From: Olivibacter jilunii
GTDB taxonomy: Bacteria; Bacteroidota; Bacteroidia; Sphingobacteriales; Sphingobacteriaceae
NCBI RefSeq assembly: GCF_900607235.1
Contig: NZ_LR027850.1
Location: 512,043-576,042, forward strand
Reading direction: 5' to 3'
DNA: 64,000 nt
The translations under genes were made by a program, and so were the position numbers. Numbering within the stretch: the stretch's first letter is position 1; each line of letters starts with the position of its first letter. Positions 8,833 to 18,380 of this stretch are shown piece by piece. Below the pieces are notes generated by a model that was not told the DNA's origin, did not search any database, and saw only the letters and a list, made by a program, of their open reading frames with translations.

Positions 8833-10569
8833 TTAAAACGAAACGTTTACACCGCCTATTATATTAAAGCCTAAGCGTGGGTAGTATAAGAAGCGTTCGT
8901 AACCTTTGTTTAGTAAATTATTTCCCCTGACGTATACGCCAATCTGCTTTGTAGCGCGGTATTCCAATCCGGCACTAATATCAACAAACGATGGCATGGA
9001 TACAGTAACAGGTGCATTTGGATCTGTACCGCTTACACCGGCATATTGCTGATAACTTTTAGCTTTCATCGCATCGTTGAAGAAAAGCTCGCCATCTATG
9101 TATACCTTTTTGCTGATATTGATCCGAGTATTAGCAGCGAGGCGCAATTTTGGAATATACCAAGCTTCAGCTTCATTTTCCAAATCATACTCGTTAAACA
9201 ATAAATTACCGCCTAAGCTGACCGCTTCAGATACGCGGACGTTAATATCTCCTTCTAAACCAAAGACTTTATTCTTTTCTCCACGATCGTATATGATATC
9301 ATATCTTGAAGGTGAATTAGGCTGAATAGCGTAAAAAGGCAGGTCGCTGATTTGTTTGTAAAAGACGCCAACTTTATAACCAAAGGTAGCGCCGGCATTG
9401 CCTTTTAATCCTCCAAAAACGTGCAGTTTTTCCAACATATTACGTACAACTAGGCTATTGCTTGTTGTGTCCAGGAAAGGGCTTTCCGTAAGAAAAGGGT
9501 TTTCATTAGCTAATGACCGGAATGAGGTTTTAACCACATCTCCCTTCACACCGGCATATATGCTCGCATATTCTGGCACTAAGGCGAAATCAAAGTCGAC
9601 AGTTGGGAAAATATTGTTTCTATTCTCTTCCCCGCCAAATTCGCTCACTAAAGTAGCTCCCAAGGTCAATTTATAATTCTTTCCCTGAAAACGGATATAG
9701 GGATTCAAACGGGCGATATGATTTCCTAAGCTTAAGTCATTACTCTTGAGACTGGTAAAATCTCCCGAAACATTCGCCCCCACATTAAAAGCGTTAACTT
9801 TTTTGTTGATGTTGGCACTGAGGGCAAAGGAATTTTCTTTCGTTGAGAAAGCATTGCCGAACAGGTATCCATCTACTTTAAGCGAATAGCTTAACAACTC
9901 TTCGTTATCCTCATAATTACTATTCAATTCTCCTTTAAGGTAAAGGTCGTTATAATGCTGCTTCGTAGGGTCGGCGTTTAATTCCGGCTGAAGGGGAACA
10001 AAACCATAATATCGCGTTGCATAACGATTAAAGCCGATTTCTCCATTCAACGTTATTCTGTCTAAGATACTTCTTCCGAATAACCCGATTTTTTGCTCGC
10101 TAAAATTCTGCCCCTCGTAATCCGATCCTTTTTGACTGAGGTGTTTTGCAAAACCGCCTACTTGAAGTGCTTGATCTTCACCGTTACTAATGTAGACCTC
10201 CCCTAAGAGGGTGTTAAAGTTTCCGGCCCCTATTTTCGCGTAGTTATTGGTTAATATATCTGGTCGCATCGCAGGCAATTGTTGTATTTCTAAGCGATGT
10301 GTTCCCGTATTGATATCTAGTTTTCTGTCGAAAACGGAATAGTTAAGTTTAGATAGATATTTACGATTATTCGTGAGGTCGGGACTTTGTCTGATTTTTA
10401 CCGCATCAGCCAAAATAGGTTTGTAGTCCCGAACAACTTCAATTTCCCCTAAATTTCCTTTGGCTTCCTCTTGCGGTACTTGCTCTTCTTCTTGCGCAAA
10501 CGCAACGAAGGAACAAAAACCTAAGCCGATTAGTAATGTATATTTTAACATTGAAGAATTCAATATCAT
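8833..10569 (-). CDS. TonB-receptor-like outer-membrane beta-barrel protein
   Basis: 578 residues from ATG at 10569; a second ATG at 10551 (residue 7) gives a cleaner signal peptide ending near VAFAQ. After a short acidic stretch comes GEIEVVRDYKPILADAVKI, resembling a receptor plug start, then a barrel of alternating strands ending in a C-terminal Phe (GFNIIGGVNVSF). It is shorter than a full SusC or siderophore receptor and no complete plug is evident. In Bacteroidota such proteins are commonly encoded beside a large TPR protein, as here (37 bp downstream of it). Probable outer-membrane location; substrate unknown. Confidence 0.78.
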   Translation of the reverse strand: MILNSSMLKYTLLIGLGFCSFVAFAQEEEQVPQEEAKGNLGEIEVVRDYKPILADAVKIRQSPDLTNNRKYLSKLNYSVFDRKLDINTGTHRLEIQQLPAMRPDILTNNYAKIGAGNFNTLLGEVYISNGEDQALQVGGFAKHLSQKGSDYEGQNFSEQKIGLFGRSILDRITLNGEIGFNRYATRYYGFVPLQPELNADPTKQHYNDLYLKGELNSNYEDNEELLSYSLKVDGYLFGNAFSTKENSFALSANINKKVNAFNVGANVSGDFTSLKSNDLSLGNHIARLNPYIRFQGKNYKLTLGATLVSEFGGEENRNNIFPTVDFDFALVPEYASIYAGVKGDVVKTSFRSLANENPFLTESPFLDTTSNSLVVRNMLEKLHVFGGLKGNAGATFGYKVGVFYKQISDLPFYAIQPNSPSRYDIIYDRGEKNKVFGLEGDINVRVSEAVSLGGNLLFNEYDLENEAEAWYIPKLRLAANTRINISKKVYIDGELFFNDAMKAKSYQQYAGVSGTDPNAPVTVSMPSFVDISAGLEYRATKQIGVYVRGNNLLNKGYERFLYYPRLGFNIIGGVNVSF

Positions 10570-10605
10570 GGTATTTCGTTATTTAGATAGTATGAATGAA
10601 CTTAT

Positions 10606-13600
10606 TTATAAAGCTTGTTTCTCAACCGCGGATGAATCTAAAGTAGTACTGTCAGTTTCCGTACTGTCTACCGCAGTAGAATCGCTTTCTGTTTTTACAC
10701 TATCTGTTACTTTCTTAGTATCTATTTTTTTTCCGGTTAATTTTTCTAAACGTTCTTTTGCTGTAGGAATGATATCATCTTTACCTTCGTAATTCTCGAT
10801 AATACTCTGTAAAGTACTTTTCGCCTGGAATTCATCTTTTAGTTTTGTATAGCAGTCGGCTAATAAAATAAAGCTTTTCGCAACCCAGTAGTCATAAGAC
10901 GGCATATTCTTAATTAAATCGAAAGCGGTTTCCTGAGCGGCTTTATATTCGCCAGCTTCATATTGTAACTTACCGATATTGTATTTTGCTTCTGCACCGA
11001 CAATCGTTTGGCTGTTGGCTACCGCCTGATTTAATTCCTTTCGGGCAGTGCTTAAGTCGCCTTTTAACATATGCGCTTTTGCAGCATAAAGATCTGCTTT
11101 TGCCTTATCCTCAACAGAAGACTTTTCATATTCCTTCACATATCGCGCATACATAAGCGTATTGTCAAAGTCATGAATATTGAAATAGGCTACCATCAGG
11201 TTATTGATGGCAAAGTTATAGTGCGATTTATACTCAGCAGTAAGCTCTAATTTTTTCAGTGGTGCAATCGCCTCGTTATATTTCTTTTGATCAAGATATA
11301 AATTGGACACACTCAATAAGGTTCGTTCTGTGTAGGCACTTGTCCAATCGTTCAAAATAATGTTAAAGTCATGCAGAGCTTCTTGCGGATGCCCGGTTTT
11401 GTACAAACTTTCCGCGCGGATGAAACGTGCAAATTTTTCCTGTATCGGTTTCGGAAATTTATCGAAATAGGCATTCACTGCTTCAATAGCTGCTTGATAA
11501 TCACCTCTGGAGAAGTAATTGTTTGCTACTTGAAAAGTAATATTGTCTTGTTCAGCCGTCGACAAATCACCAATGGCCGTTGTGCCGGCATAATCCAAGA
11601 ATCCTTGCGCATCCCCTTTATCAATATAGATATTCTGTATCGACTTTAACGCCTGTTTTGCTTCTTCTGTTGTTGGATATTGTTCAACTACTCGTTGAAA
11701 GGTTCTGACCGCAGCGTCGTTGTTGTCACTATTGTACTGAACCAAACCAATGGTGACAAGTGCTCTCGGCACGTAGCTACTGCGTGGATATTTCTCAATC
11801 ATATCCTGTAAACCTTGAATCGCTATTTCATTTTCTCCCTTAAGGAAAAAAGTATAGGGTATCTCAAAGTTTGCGTCGTCTGCATAGTTGGAATTGGGAT
11901 ATCGCGCCAATAAATCCGTCATAATACTGATCTTGCCATCGGCGTCGCCCTGTAGGCCCCTGATAATACCACTTTGAAACAAAGCATAATCCTGTGTTTT
12001 AGCTTTTGTACTCATGAGCTTATTGTACTGCTCCATCGCATTACCATAATCCTTCAACATAAAATATGAATCGCCTAAACGCGCAATGGCATCATTTCTT
12101 GTATTCAGCTCAATGGGCTCTCCACTATTTAGAAATTTAGCAAAATAGTTGGCAGAAGTACGATAATTATCGTTACGGAAGGCCGCATAAGCAAGTGCAT
12201 AATTGGCGTAATTATAAACGTCTGTGTTTTTTGCTGCCGGATACTGCAGAAACTTGCTGAAATTTGTTGTGGCTTCACCGTATTTTCTGACTTCGTACAT
12301 CGCTTCCGCTTTCCAATAGGTTGCTAAAGCTAGGAGTTCCGGATCGTATGGGTTCTGTTCAGAACGCATAAAGATCGAAATGGCATTTTCAAAAGCCCGC
12401 TCATTGTAATATTCCAAACCGCGGAAGTAAGTCACTTTTTGATAAGCGGCATTTGCCTCTTTGGTCCTTTTCGGAATGGATTCCAGGATATCCACTGCCG
12501 ATCGATAATTCTTTGTACTCAATAAAACCTCTGCCAGCAACGTTTTCGCCTCGTCGAGGTTTTTAGAACGTGGGTAGGTTTTCAAGTACTCTTGGGTGGC
12601 GTCTAAGGCTACTTGGTGAAATTCCAGCTCATAAGACAACTTAGCGTAATTCAGCAGTCCCTGCTCTTTCATGGAAGGATCAAAATCAAGTTTCGATGCT
12701 CTGAAAAAAGCATTACGAGCACTCTCTTTGTTGCCTAATTTTAAAAAGGAATCCCCTAAAATGATCATTCCGCTTTGGAAATAAGCGTCCGGTTCCGTTA
12801 ACTTTTCCAGTTCTTTAATAGCTTTCTCATAATTGCCATTCTTGTAGGCAATATATCCTATCTGATAATCATCTTGATTATTTTGGGTCTTCCCTTGATC
12901 TTGGGCTTGAAATTTGTCATAGTATTCTTTCGCCTTGGCTAAGTCGTTCTTGGCAAAGTAGGTGGCACCTACGATACGGAAGATCTCTGTTTCGTTCTCT
13001 TGTTTAGTTCTTTCTAAAATGGGCAGTATATAAGAAAGAACATCATCATAACGTTTGTCGAGGAAGTAGAGCGCCGCGATGTAGTATGGATAGCTGTTCT
13101 CGTATGCTTTTGATCCCTTTAAACGCTCAAATTCTTTTAATGCGATTTTATATTCCGCATCCAGGTAGGACAGATAAGCATAATAGTAGATGGAAGCCTC
13201 TTGATATTGGCCTCTTTCTTCCTTTAGGCGCTCAAATAAGGGTTTTGCTGCTTTATAATCTTCTGTCATAAAGAGCGAATAACCCAATTTGAAGCGATAT
13301 TCGGTGTTTTCGGAACCGCTTAGATTTCCACCGTCTAATTTCTTGAACCATTCAATCGCTTTCGGATAATTCTTTTTTGCAAAATAGGATCGTCCTACCT
13401 GAAAGTAGGCCGCTTTCGTATTGGCACTTGTTGGATGATCTTTTATGAATTTTAGAAATAGGCCTTCGGCATCGTGATTGCCTAATTCAAGCGCACAAAC
13501 CGCTTGATAAAAACGTGCATTTTCTTTCAGTAATGAAATTTGGTCACTTTCATCTTGTTGTATAGTCGTATTGGTACGAATGGTTTCAACTTTACCAAGC

Positions 13601-13761
13601 TGGTTATAAGCCGAAGCATATTTTCCCCTTTCGTACAGCTCCATACCTGTTTTATAAGCTTGGTTAAGAGATTGCCAAGCACTTTGTTGGGCGAGGGCAC
13701 TGCTGGCGAAAAGACTAAGTGCTAGACTAATACGAGTGAATTTATTAAACATGTTGTTCAA
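10606..13761 (-). CDS. Large secreted tetratricopeptide-repeat protein
   Basis: 1,051 residues with signal peptide (cleavage near SSALAQQ) and TPR units along almost the whole length, for example YFAKKNYPKAIEWFKKL and YNIGKLQYEAGEYKAAQE. The C-terminus is a Ser/Thr/Asp/Glu-rich tail. TPR arrays bind proteins; periplasmic ones in this phylum often serve envelope assembly. It is the first gene of the minus-strand cluster running through the barrel protein, HU/SPOR protein, ExbB, ExbD, TonB and FolC. A second in-frame ATG occurs three codons in. No catalytic domain is visible. Confidence 0.85.
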   Translation of the reverse strand: MNNMFNKFTRISLALSLFASSALAQQSAWQSLNQAYKTGMELYERGKYASAYNQLGKVETIRTNTTIQQDESDQISLLKENARFYQAVCALELGNHDAEGLFLKFIKDHPTSANTKAAYFQVGRSYFAKKNYPKAIEWFKKLDGGNLSGSENTEYRFKLGYSLFMTEDYKAAKPLFERLKEERGQYQEASIYYYAYLSYLDAEYKIALKEFERLKGSKAYENSYPYYIAALYFLDKRYDDVLSYILPILERTKQENETEIFRIVGATYFAKNDLAKAKEYYDKFQAQDQGKTQNNQDDYQIGYIAYKNGNYEKAIKELEKLTEPDAYFQSGMIILGDSFLKLGNKESARNAFFRASKLDFDPSMKEQGLLNYAKLSYELEFHQVALDATQEYLKTYPRSKNLDEAKTLLAEVLLSTKNYRSAVDILESIPKRTKEANAAYQKVTYFRGLEYYNERAFENAISIFMRSEQNPYDPELLALATYWKAEAMYEVRKYGEATTNFSKFLQYPAAKNTDVYNYANYALAYAAFRNDNYRTSANYFAKFLNSGEPIELNTRNDAIARLGDSYFMLKDYGNAMEQYNKLMSTKAKTQDYALFQSGIIRGLQGDADGKISIMTDLLARYPNSNYADDANFEIPYTFFLKGENEIAIQGLQDMIEKYPRSSYVPRALVTIGLVQYNSDNNDAAVRTFQRVVEQYPTTEEAKQALKSIQNIYIDKGDAQGFLDYAGTTAIGDLSTAEQDNITFQVANNYFSRGDYQAAIEAVNAYFDKFPKPIQEKFARFIRAESLYKTGHPQEALHDFNIILNDWTSAYTERTLLSVSNLYLDQKKYNEAIAPLKKLELTAEYKSHYNFAINNLMVAYFNIHDFDNTLMYARYVKEYEKSSVEDKAKADLYAAKAHMLKGDLSTARKELNQAVANSQTIVGAEAKYNIGKLQYEAGEYKAAQETAFDLIKNMPSYDYWVAKSFILLADCYTKLKDEFQAKSTLQSIIENYEGKDDIIPTAKERLEKLTGKKIDTKKVTDSVKTESDSTAVDSTETDSTTLDSSAVEKQAL

Positions 13762-13896
13762 ATTCTTTTTATGCTAAATTAATGGGATGTTATGAAGTTT
13801 TGTACACTATTACTTAACAAATGTTAATAACCTCTTACTATAACGGCAATAATTGTGAAATAATGTGTACGATAAATATTTTTGATTGATGCTTCC

Positions 13897-14835
13897 TTAA
13901 ACACGTTTTCCGGCAAGGAGGTACAATACAGCCATTCTCACTGCTACGCCATTTTGAACCTGATCCAGAATAATCGAATGTTGGCTGTCGGCCACATCAC
14001 TTGTAATTTCTACACCACGATTAATCGGCCCGGGGTGCATGATGGTTATCTTTTTATCTAAGGATTCAAGTATCGTTTTATTCAAACCATACAGCATCGA
14101 ATATTCTCTTAAAGAGGGGAAATAATTGATATCCTGACGCTCCAGCTGAATTCGTAACATATTGGCTACGTCGCACCAGTGAAGCGCCTTGAGCAGGTCA
14201 TGCTCCACTTTAACGCCCAGCGAAGTAATATATTTAGGAATAAGCGTTGTAGGACCGCATACCAGTACTTCGGCCCCGAGCTTTTGTAAGCATAAAATAT
14301 TGGAAAGGGCGACCCTTGAATGTAAGATATCGCCAATAATGGCTACTTTTTTTCCGGCAACATCGCCATATTGCTCTCTTATAGAAAACGCATCGAGCAA
14401 GGCTTGTGTTGGATGCTCGTGTGCTCCATCTCCTGCATTTATAATTTGGGCATCGACATGTTTACTTAAAAAAACGCCTGCACCGGGATAAGGGTGTCGC
14501 ATAACAATCATATCTACCTTCATTGCCAAGATGTTATTTACCGTGTCAATGAGTGTTTCGCCTTTGCTGACTGAAGAAGAAGAAGCCGCAAAGTTGATGA
14601 CATCTGCCGACAGACGTTTTTCGGCGAGCTCAAAGGACAGTCTGGTGCGTGTCGAGTTCTCAAAAAAGACATTGGCAATTGTAATATCACGTAATGAAGG
14701 TACCTTTTTGATTGGGCGGTTGATGACATCCTTAAAAGTGGCTGCTGTGTCCAATATCAGGTGGATATCTTCTGCGGACAAGTCTTTTATGCCTAATAAG
14801 TGTTTGGTGCTTAGCTGTTGTGCTGTTTCTGCCAT
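13897..14835 (-). CDS. pyrB: Aspartate carbamoyltransferase catalytic subunit
   Basis: About 312 residues from ATG at 14835 (MAETAQQLS...); a TTG at 14850 is an alternative. Carbamoyl-phosphate loop [13 protein letters not shown], then [12 protein letters not shown] and [14 protein letters not shown], and an Asp-binding C-domain with MHPGPINRG. It condenses carbamoyl phosphate and aspartate in pyrimidine synthesis. It follows pyrR closely (21 bp). No pyrI regulatory subunit is adjacent. Confidence 0.96.
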   Translation of the reverse strand: MAETAQQLSTKHLLGIKDLSAEDIHLILDTAATFKDVINRPIKKVPSLRDITIANVFFENSTRTRLSFELAEKRLSADVINFAASSSSVSKGETLIDTVNNILAMKVDMIVMRHPYPGAGVFLSKHVDAQIINAGDGAHEHPTQALLDAFSIREQYGDVAGKKVAIIGDILHSRVALSNILCLQKLGAEVLVCGPTTLIPKYITSLGVKVEHDLLKALHWCDVANMLRIQLERQDINYFPSLREYSMLYGLNKTILESLDKKITIMHPGPINRGVEITSDVADSQHSIILDQVQNGVAVRMAVLYLLAGKRV

Positions 14836-14856
14836 TGTATATGCAATCAAAAATTT

Positions 14857-15408
14857 CTAATTGTTTTCTTCTGTTAGAAGGATGATTTGGTCTTGCGTGT
14901 CCGTTTCGTGCCAGTTAACAATGACCCGTTGCGAATTAATGGAATCCACTTGAATGCCAATATAGTCTGGCTGAATGGGCAGATGTCTTGAAAATCTGCG
15001 ATCAACAAGTACCAGTAATTCCACCTTTTCAGGGCGGCCAAAAGCTTGTATGGCATCTAACGAAGATCGGATCGTCCGGCCTGTCCACAGTACATCGTCG
15101 ATCAGGATGACTTTTTTGTTCTCGATCACAAAATTTATGTTTGTACTGTTAGGAACTAGCGGACCGTTTTCTTTGCGACGAAAATCATCCCGATAGAAAG
15201 TAATATCAAGCTCACCGAATAAAATGGAGTCGATCTGTAATATTCTTTGTAGTTCTTCCCGTATCCGTTTTGCCAAGTAAATGCCCCTCGGTTGGATACC
15301 GATGATCACTGAATTCTTGAAGTCATGATGATTTTCAATTAACTGTTGGCAAAGACGTTGAATGGTGATTTGAAACTTTAGACCACTTAATAATATAGAT
15401 TGTTGCAT
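14857..15408 (-). CDS. pyrR: PyrR-type pyrimidine regulator / uracil phosphoribosyltransferase
   Basis: 183 residues, typical of PyrR. The PRPP-binding motif is VILIDDVLWTGRTIRSS. The segment GIQPRGIYLAKRI and the C-terminal VDRRFSRHLPIQPDYIG match the family. In Bacilli PyrR binds pyr mRNA; in Bacteroidota it may act mainly as a uracil phosphoribosyltransferase. Its placement upstream of pyrB supports the pyrimidine role. The ~100-nt leader between the predicted promoter and the ATG shows no obvious antiterminator/terminator pair. Confidence 0.93.
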   Translation of the reverse strand: MQQSILLSGLKFQITIQRLCQQLIENHHDFKNSVIIGIQPRGIYLAKRIREELQRILQIDSILFGELDITFYRDDFRRKENGPLVPNSTNINFVIENKKVILIDDVLWTGRTIRSSLDAIQAFGRPEKVELLVLVDRRFSRHLPIQPDYIGIQVDSINSQRVIVNWHETDTQDQIILLTEENN

Positions 15409-15509
15409 TAGAAATCTGTTTGGTTGAGCGTATAAAACCTTGTTTTTTTCTTTTTCCCTGCTAATCCTCGTAATTGCCTCAAGCTAATGGAATTATTCTA
15501 TTTTATTTG

Positions 15510-15541
15510 CAAAAATAGATAAAATTGGTCTCATATGCAAT
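15510..15541 (-). promoter_or_regulatory. Predicted pyrR-pyrB promoter (Bacteroidota type)
   Basis: On the minus strand, ATTG (15541-15538) is followed after 20 nt by TATTTTTG (15517-15510), an exact match to TAnnTTTG. It leaves a leader of about 95-100 nt before the pyrR ATG. Confidence 0.5.
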
Positions 15542-15695
15542 GACCGAAAGGCTGTTCGTCATTCAATGAACATAAAAACATAGTTGACGGTAAGGGAGAA
15601 ATGAATGTGGATATGCGAATTGATTTATTGTGATGACCGATGCCGGAAAACAAAAGATATACTTAAATGGTTGTTCTTGTATTAGACAGGATATT

Positions 15696-15857
15696 ATGAG
15701 AGCGTTATTTTATATTATTGCTATTATATTGTTGATTGGGTGGGCTTTGGGTACTTTTGTATATGCCGTGGGAAACTTGATTTACATACTATTGGTGCTT
15801 GCCATTGTCGCGCTTGTTTTAGGCTTGGCACGCAGGAATATTCGAAAAAGCCAATAG
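15696..15857 (+). CDS. Small membrane protein, lmo0937 (DUF5670)-like
   Basis: 53 residues from ATG 15696 (MRALFYIIA...), preceded by an AGG-containing stretch. Two hydrophobic helices (~2-20 and ~26-43) with a Gly/Ala bend, then a short basic tail (ARRNIRKSQ). Composition and length fit the lmo0937-family small membrane proteins common in Bacteroidota. An in-frame ATG at 15630 would add 22 polar residues that do not fit the family. Function unknown. Confidence 0.7.
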   Translation: MRALFYIIAIILLIGWALGTFVYAVGNLIYILLVLAIVALVLGLARRNIRKSQ

Positions 15858-15867
15858 GTGCTGTTTT

Positions 15868-16287
15868 TTATGCAGGTGTCTGATCGTTTTTATTTCCTGA
15901 TAAATCCGGTCTATATTTGAGCGTCGGATCTAACCAATACATTTGTATAATGCGCGAGTATCGATAGTTGAGAGGAGCCAAAAGCAAAATTCCCGGAATG
16001 ATTATGCCAACATATAACCAGGGATTGTCGGATCCGCCGGATAAAATGAAAGTAGCTATTCCAAGCGTTACTATTTCTGCTACATTAAATACGTAGGTAA
16101 CGTACATGGCTGTATAAAAGTAGCCTGGGTTGCGTTCAAAAGTTAAACCACAATGGCCGCATTCTTCATACATGGTATTGGAGAAAAAGCTCTTGAACAT
16201 ATTGCCCTGTCTACAACGTGGACATTTTCCTTTCAACATGGCAGGAAAGGCGGGAATAAACTTGCTTGAACGGCTATCTTGAGTCAT
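15868..16287 (-). CDS. DUF983 family membrane protein
   Basis: 139 residues. A zinc-ribbon-like cytoplasmic part has two CxxC pairs (CPRCRQGNMF and CGHCG), followed by ERNPGYFYTAMYVTYVFNVA and two to three membrane helices (~65-110). This matches DUF983. Function unknown. Convergent with the lmo0937-like gene with 10 bp between stops. Confidence 0.85.
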   Translation of the reverse strand: MTQDSRSSKFIPAFPAMLKGKCPRCRQGNMFKSFFSNTMYEECGHCGLTFERNPGYFYTAMYVTYVFNVAEIVTLGIATFILSGGSDNPWLYVGIIIPGILLLAPLNYRYSRIIQMYWLDPTLKYRPDLSGNKNDQTPA

Positions 16288-16459
16288 GTAAATTGAACAA
16301 TTTGATTTGCTGAATGTGTGATTTTAAATCGTAATTATCACCCTGACTGGTCGAGGCTATTCTCAAATGCGAGAAATATCCATGCGACCCTCCCGCAAAC
16401 TTAGACAAATTTATTTTTATATGCATGAAAACGGTACGTATACAGGATAAATTTGCTTC

Positions 16460-16490
16460 TTACCTTCGCTGAGCTTGGTTCTCGTTGGCC
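16460..16490 (+). repeat. Divergent member of a dispersed intergenic repeat
   Basis: TTACCTTCGCTGAGCTTGG... here resembles 22614-22640 (TTACCTTCGGTGAGCTTCC...) and, more weakly, the repeat copies at 18581 and 36680. The alignment requires a short gap. Confidence 0.35.
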
Positions 16491-16580
16491 ACTAGTCTTT
16501 ATAGAAGAAATAGATAGAATCAAAGTCCGACTTTAGTCTTAACCCCTTTTAAAAAAATGACATTTAGGGCGCGGGAAGCT

Positions 16581-17426
16581 CTACCGATCGTTATTAAAAG
16601 TATCTCCCTGGTTAACATCCCCTGTTTGATAACCTTTTTTAAACCAGTAAACTCTTTGCGCTGATGTCCCGTGTGTAAAAGCGTCGGGAACAATCTGACC
16701 CTGAGCCTGCATTTGAAGTTTATCATCTCCTATTGCATTGGCCGCTTGTAAGCCGGCCTCAATGTCACCTTCCTCGAGTAGCTGTTCTAACTTATTGGCA
16801 TGATGTGCCCATACACCGGCTAAAAAATCCGCTTGTAGTTCTAGCTTAACGGATAATTTATTATACTCCTTCTCACTTAAACGGGTACGCATTTGTTGCA
16901 CCTTATTCATTGTGCCATTCAAATGCTGTATATGATGGCCAACTTCATGGGCAATAACGTAGGCCATTGCAAATTCTCCCGGAGCACCGAACCGGTTTTT
17001 TAGTTCATCGTTGAAACTTAGGTCAATAAAGAGTTTTTGATCGGCAGGGCAGTAGAAAGGTCCCATGGCGGTCATGCCTGCGCCGCATTCAGTAGCAGTT
17101 TGGTCGCGGAACACGACTAAAGTAGGCGTTTGATAGGCAGCGCCTTCTTGCTCAAAAAGATGACTCCAGACATCTTCAGTGCTAGCTAAAACCGTCCTGA
17201 CAAAGGATGTTAACTCTTTTTCTTCTTCACTGATTTCTACGGGTTGTTCCTGTTGCGGCGCAGCAGTTTGTAACTGTTGCAACACCTGTCCGGGATCACC
17301 TCCTAAAAAACTGACGATTAGCGCAATGACTATCGCCCCGATTCCGCCACCAACTGCTAAACCTCTTCCGGACATACCTCTTCGATCTTCGAAGTTGTCA
17401 CTTTCTCTTCTGCCTTTCCAGCGCAT
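16581..17426 (-). CDS. Neutral zinc metallopeptidase, YpfJ-like
   Basis: 281 residues. Starts with MRWKGRRESDNFEDRRGM, a typical basic start of the 'putative neutral zinc metallopeptidase' family (PF04228), then a Gly-rich membrane helix (~25-45). The zinc motif HEVGHHIQ (~residue 170) and downstream ELQADFLAGVWAH supply the HExxH and glutamate ligands. The C-terminus keeps HGTSAQRVYWFKKGYQTGD, a family signature. Probably membrane-anchored with the catalytic domain outside the cytosol. Substrates are unknown. Confidence 0.93.
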   Translation of the reverse strand: MRWKGRRESDNFEDRRGMSGRGLAVGGGIGAIVIALIVSFLGGDPGQVLQQLQTAAPQQEQPVEISEEEKELTSFVRTVLASTEDVWSHLFEQEGAAYQTPTLVVFRDQTATECGAGMTAMGPFYCPADQKLFIDLSFNDELKNRFGAPGEFAMAYVIAHEVGHHIQHLNGTMNKVQQMRTRLSEKEYNKLSVKLELQADFLAGVWAHHANKLEQLLEEGDIEAGLQAANAIGDDKLQMQAQGQIVPDAFTHGTSAQRVYWFKKGYQTGDVNQGDTFNNDR

Positions 17427-17460
17427 AAATATATAAGATTAATGGTTATGCTTGGTAAAC

Positions 17461-17486
17461 AAAAAAAGCCTCAAATGGTTGAGGCT
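17461..17486 (-). terminator. Rho-independent terminator of the DUF3276 gene
   Basis: AGCCTCAA / TTGAGGCT stem with a 4-nt loop, followed on the minus strand by seven T residues. It lies 30 bp after the stop of the DUF3276 gene. Confidence 0.85.
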
Positions 17487-17516
17487 CTTAATTGATTTTA
17501 GTCAATTAAGCAGTCT

Positions 17517-17843
17517 TTAGAACGAAAAATCGTCATCCTTTTTAGCGTCAGCTGTTATGCCATTTTCACTGAACTCATAACGTTTTTCAACTACTTCTTG
17601 ATGGGCCTTAATATAGTCAACAGTTTCATTAAGTCCTTCGGCAAACTTTTCAAAGTCTTCTTTGTACAAGAAAATCTTATGTTTTACAAACACGCCGTCT
17701 TCCAGTCTTTTTTTACTTTCTGTAATGGTTACATAGTAATCATTCGATCTCGTGGCCTTCACGTCAAAAAAATAGGTGCGCTTTCCTGCTCTAACCTTTT
17801 TTGAAAAAACTTCTTCCCGTTCTTTGTTGTCAAAATCTCCCAT
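17517..17843 (-). CDS. DUF3276 (PurA-like) small nucleic-acid-binding protein
   Basis: 108 residues from ATG 17843 (MGDFDNKEREEVFSKKV); a TTG two codons upstream is less likely. FSKKVRAGKRTYFFDVKA and DYYVTITESKKRLEDG are hallmarks of DUF3276, a family with a PUR-alpha-like fold widespread in Bacteroidota and spirochaetes and able to bind single-stranded nucleic acid. It ends in an acidic tail. Monocistronic with its own terminator. Confidence 0.9.
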   Translation of the reverse strand: MGDFDNKEREEVFSKKVRAGKRTYFFDVKATRSNDYYVTITESKKRLEDGVFVKHKIFLYKEDFEKFAEGLNETVDYIKAHQEVVEKRYEFSENGITADAKKDDDFSF

Positions 17844-18053
17844 TGTCAAATCTTTAAGTTTAAGTTCTCCGATTCGGTATAAATATAAATCAATATTTTC
17901 TAATAATGCAAATAGATTTTAACAATGGCTGAAAAAACTAGTTTATTAAAAGCTTCTTTTTTGAAAAAAAACGACCTGACAGCTCATTCTCGCTTTTTTT
18001 TCTCTTTTTTGGGGTCTAATAAAAAAATGAAAAAATATTATGCGTTTAAACGA

Positions 18054-18275
18054 CTATTTATCCAATAAATAGTCAAAGCGATCGCCAAAGTCCTCATCAT
18101 TTCGATGACTTTTAATCATGTCATCATCTAAATCTACACGGTAATTTCTAAATGGTATTTCCGCACCTAGACTTTTCAATAAAGTATAAAGCGAGTTTAG
18201 GTCAAATTCAGATCGCTGTAAACGTATCAAATATTGATTGTCAGTGATTTCAATTTTGAAGCTTTCCATGGTCAT
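18054..18275 (-). CDS. Small hypothetical protein
   Basis: About 73 residues from ATG 18275 (MTMESFKIEITDNQ); ATG 18269 and a GTG at 18305 are alternatives. The sequence alternates beta-like (YLIRLQRSEFDLNSLYTLLKSL) and acidic C-terminal parts (DEDFGDRFDYLLDK). No known domain was recognised. Length, codon use and composition look genuine. Confidence 0.6.
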   Translation of the reverse strand: MTMESFKIEITDNQYLIRLQRSEFDLNSLYTLLKSLGAEIPFRNYRVDLDDDMIKSHRNDEDFGDRFDYLLDK

Positions 18276-18380
18276 AAACGTGTTTTTACCAAAGTTTGGA
18301 ATCACGTATGAGCTGTGGATTAATTTTATGTGAAATTTTAGTTAAAAGACGAGTCGTTAAGGAGGGAGCATGGGGAAGTG

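Noticed and set aside
15409-15510. PyrR-responsive attenuator in the pyrR leader
   Set aside because: No antiterminator/terminator hairpin pair with a T-run could be found between the promoter and pyrR.
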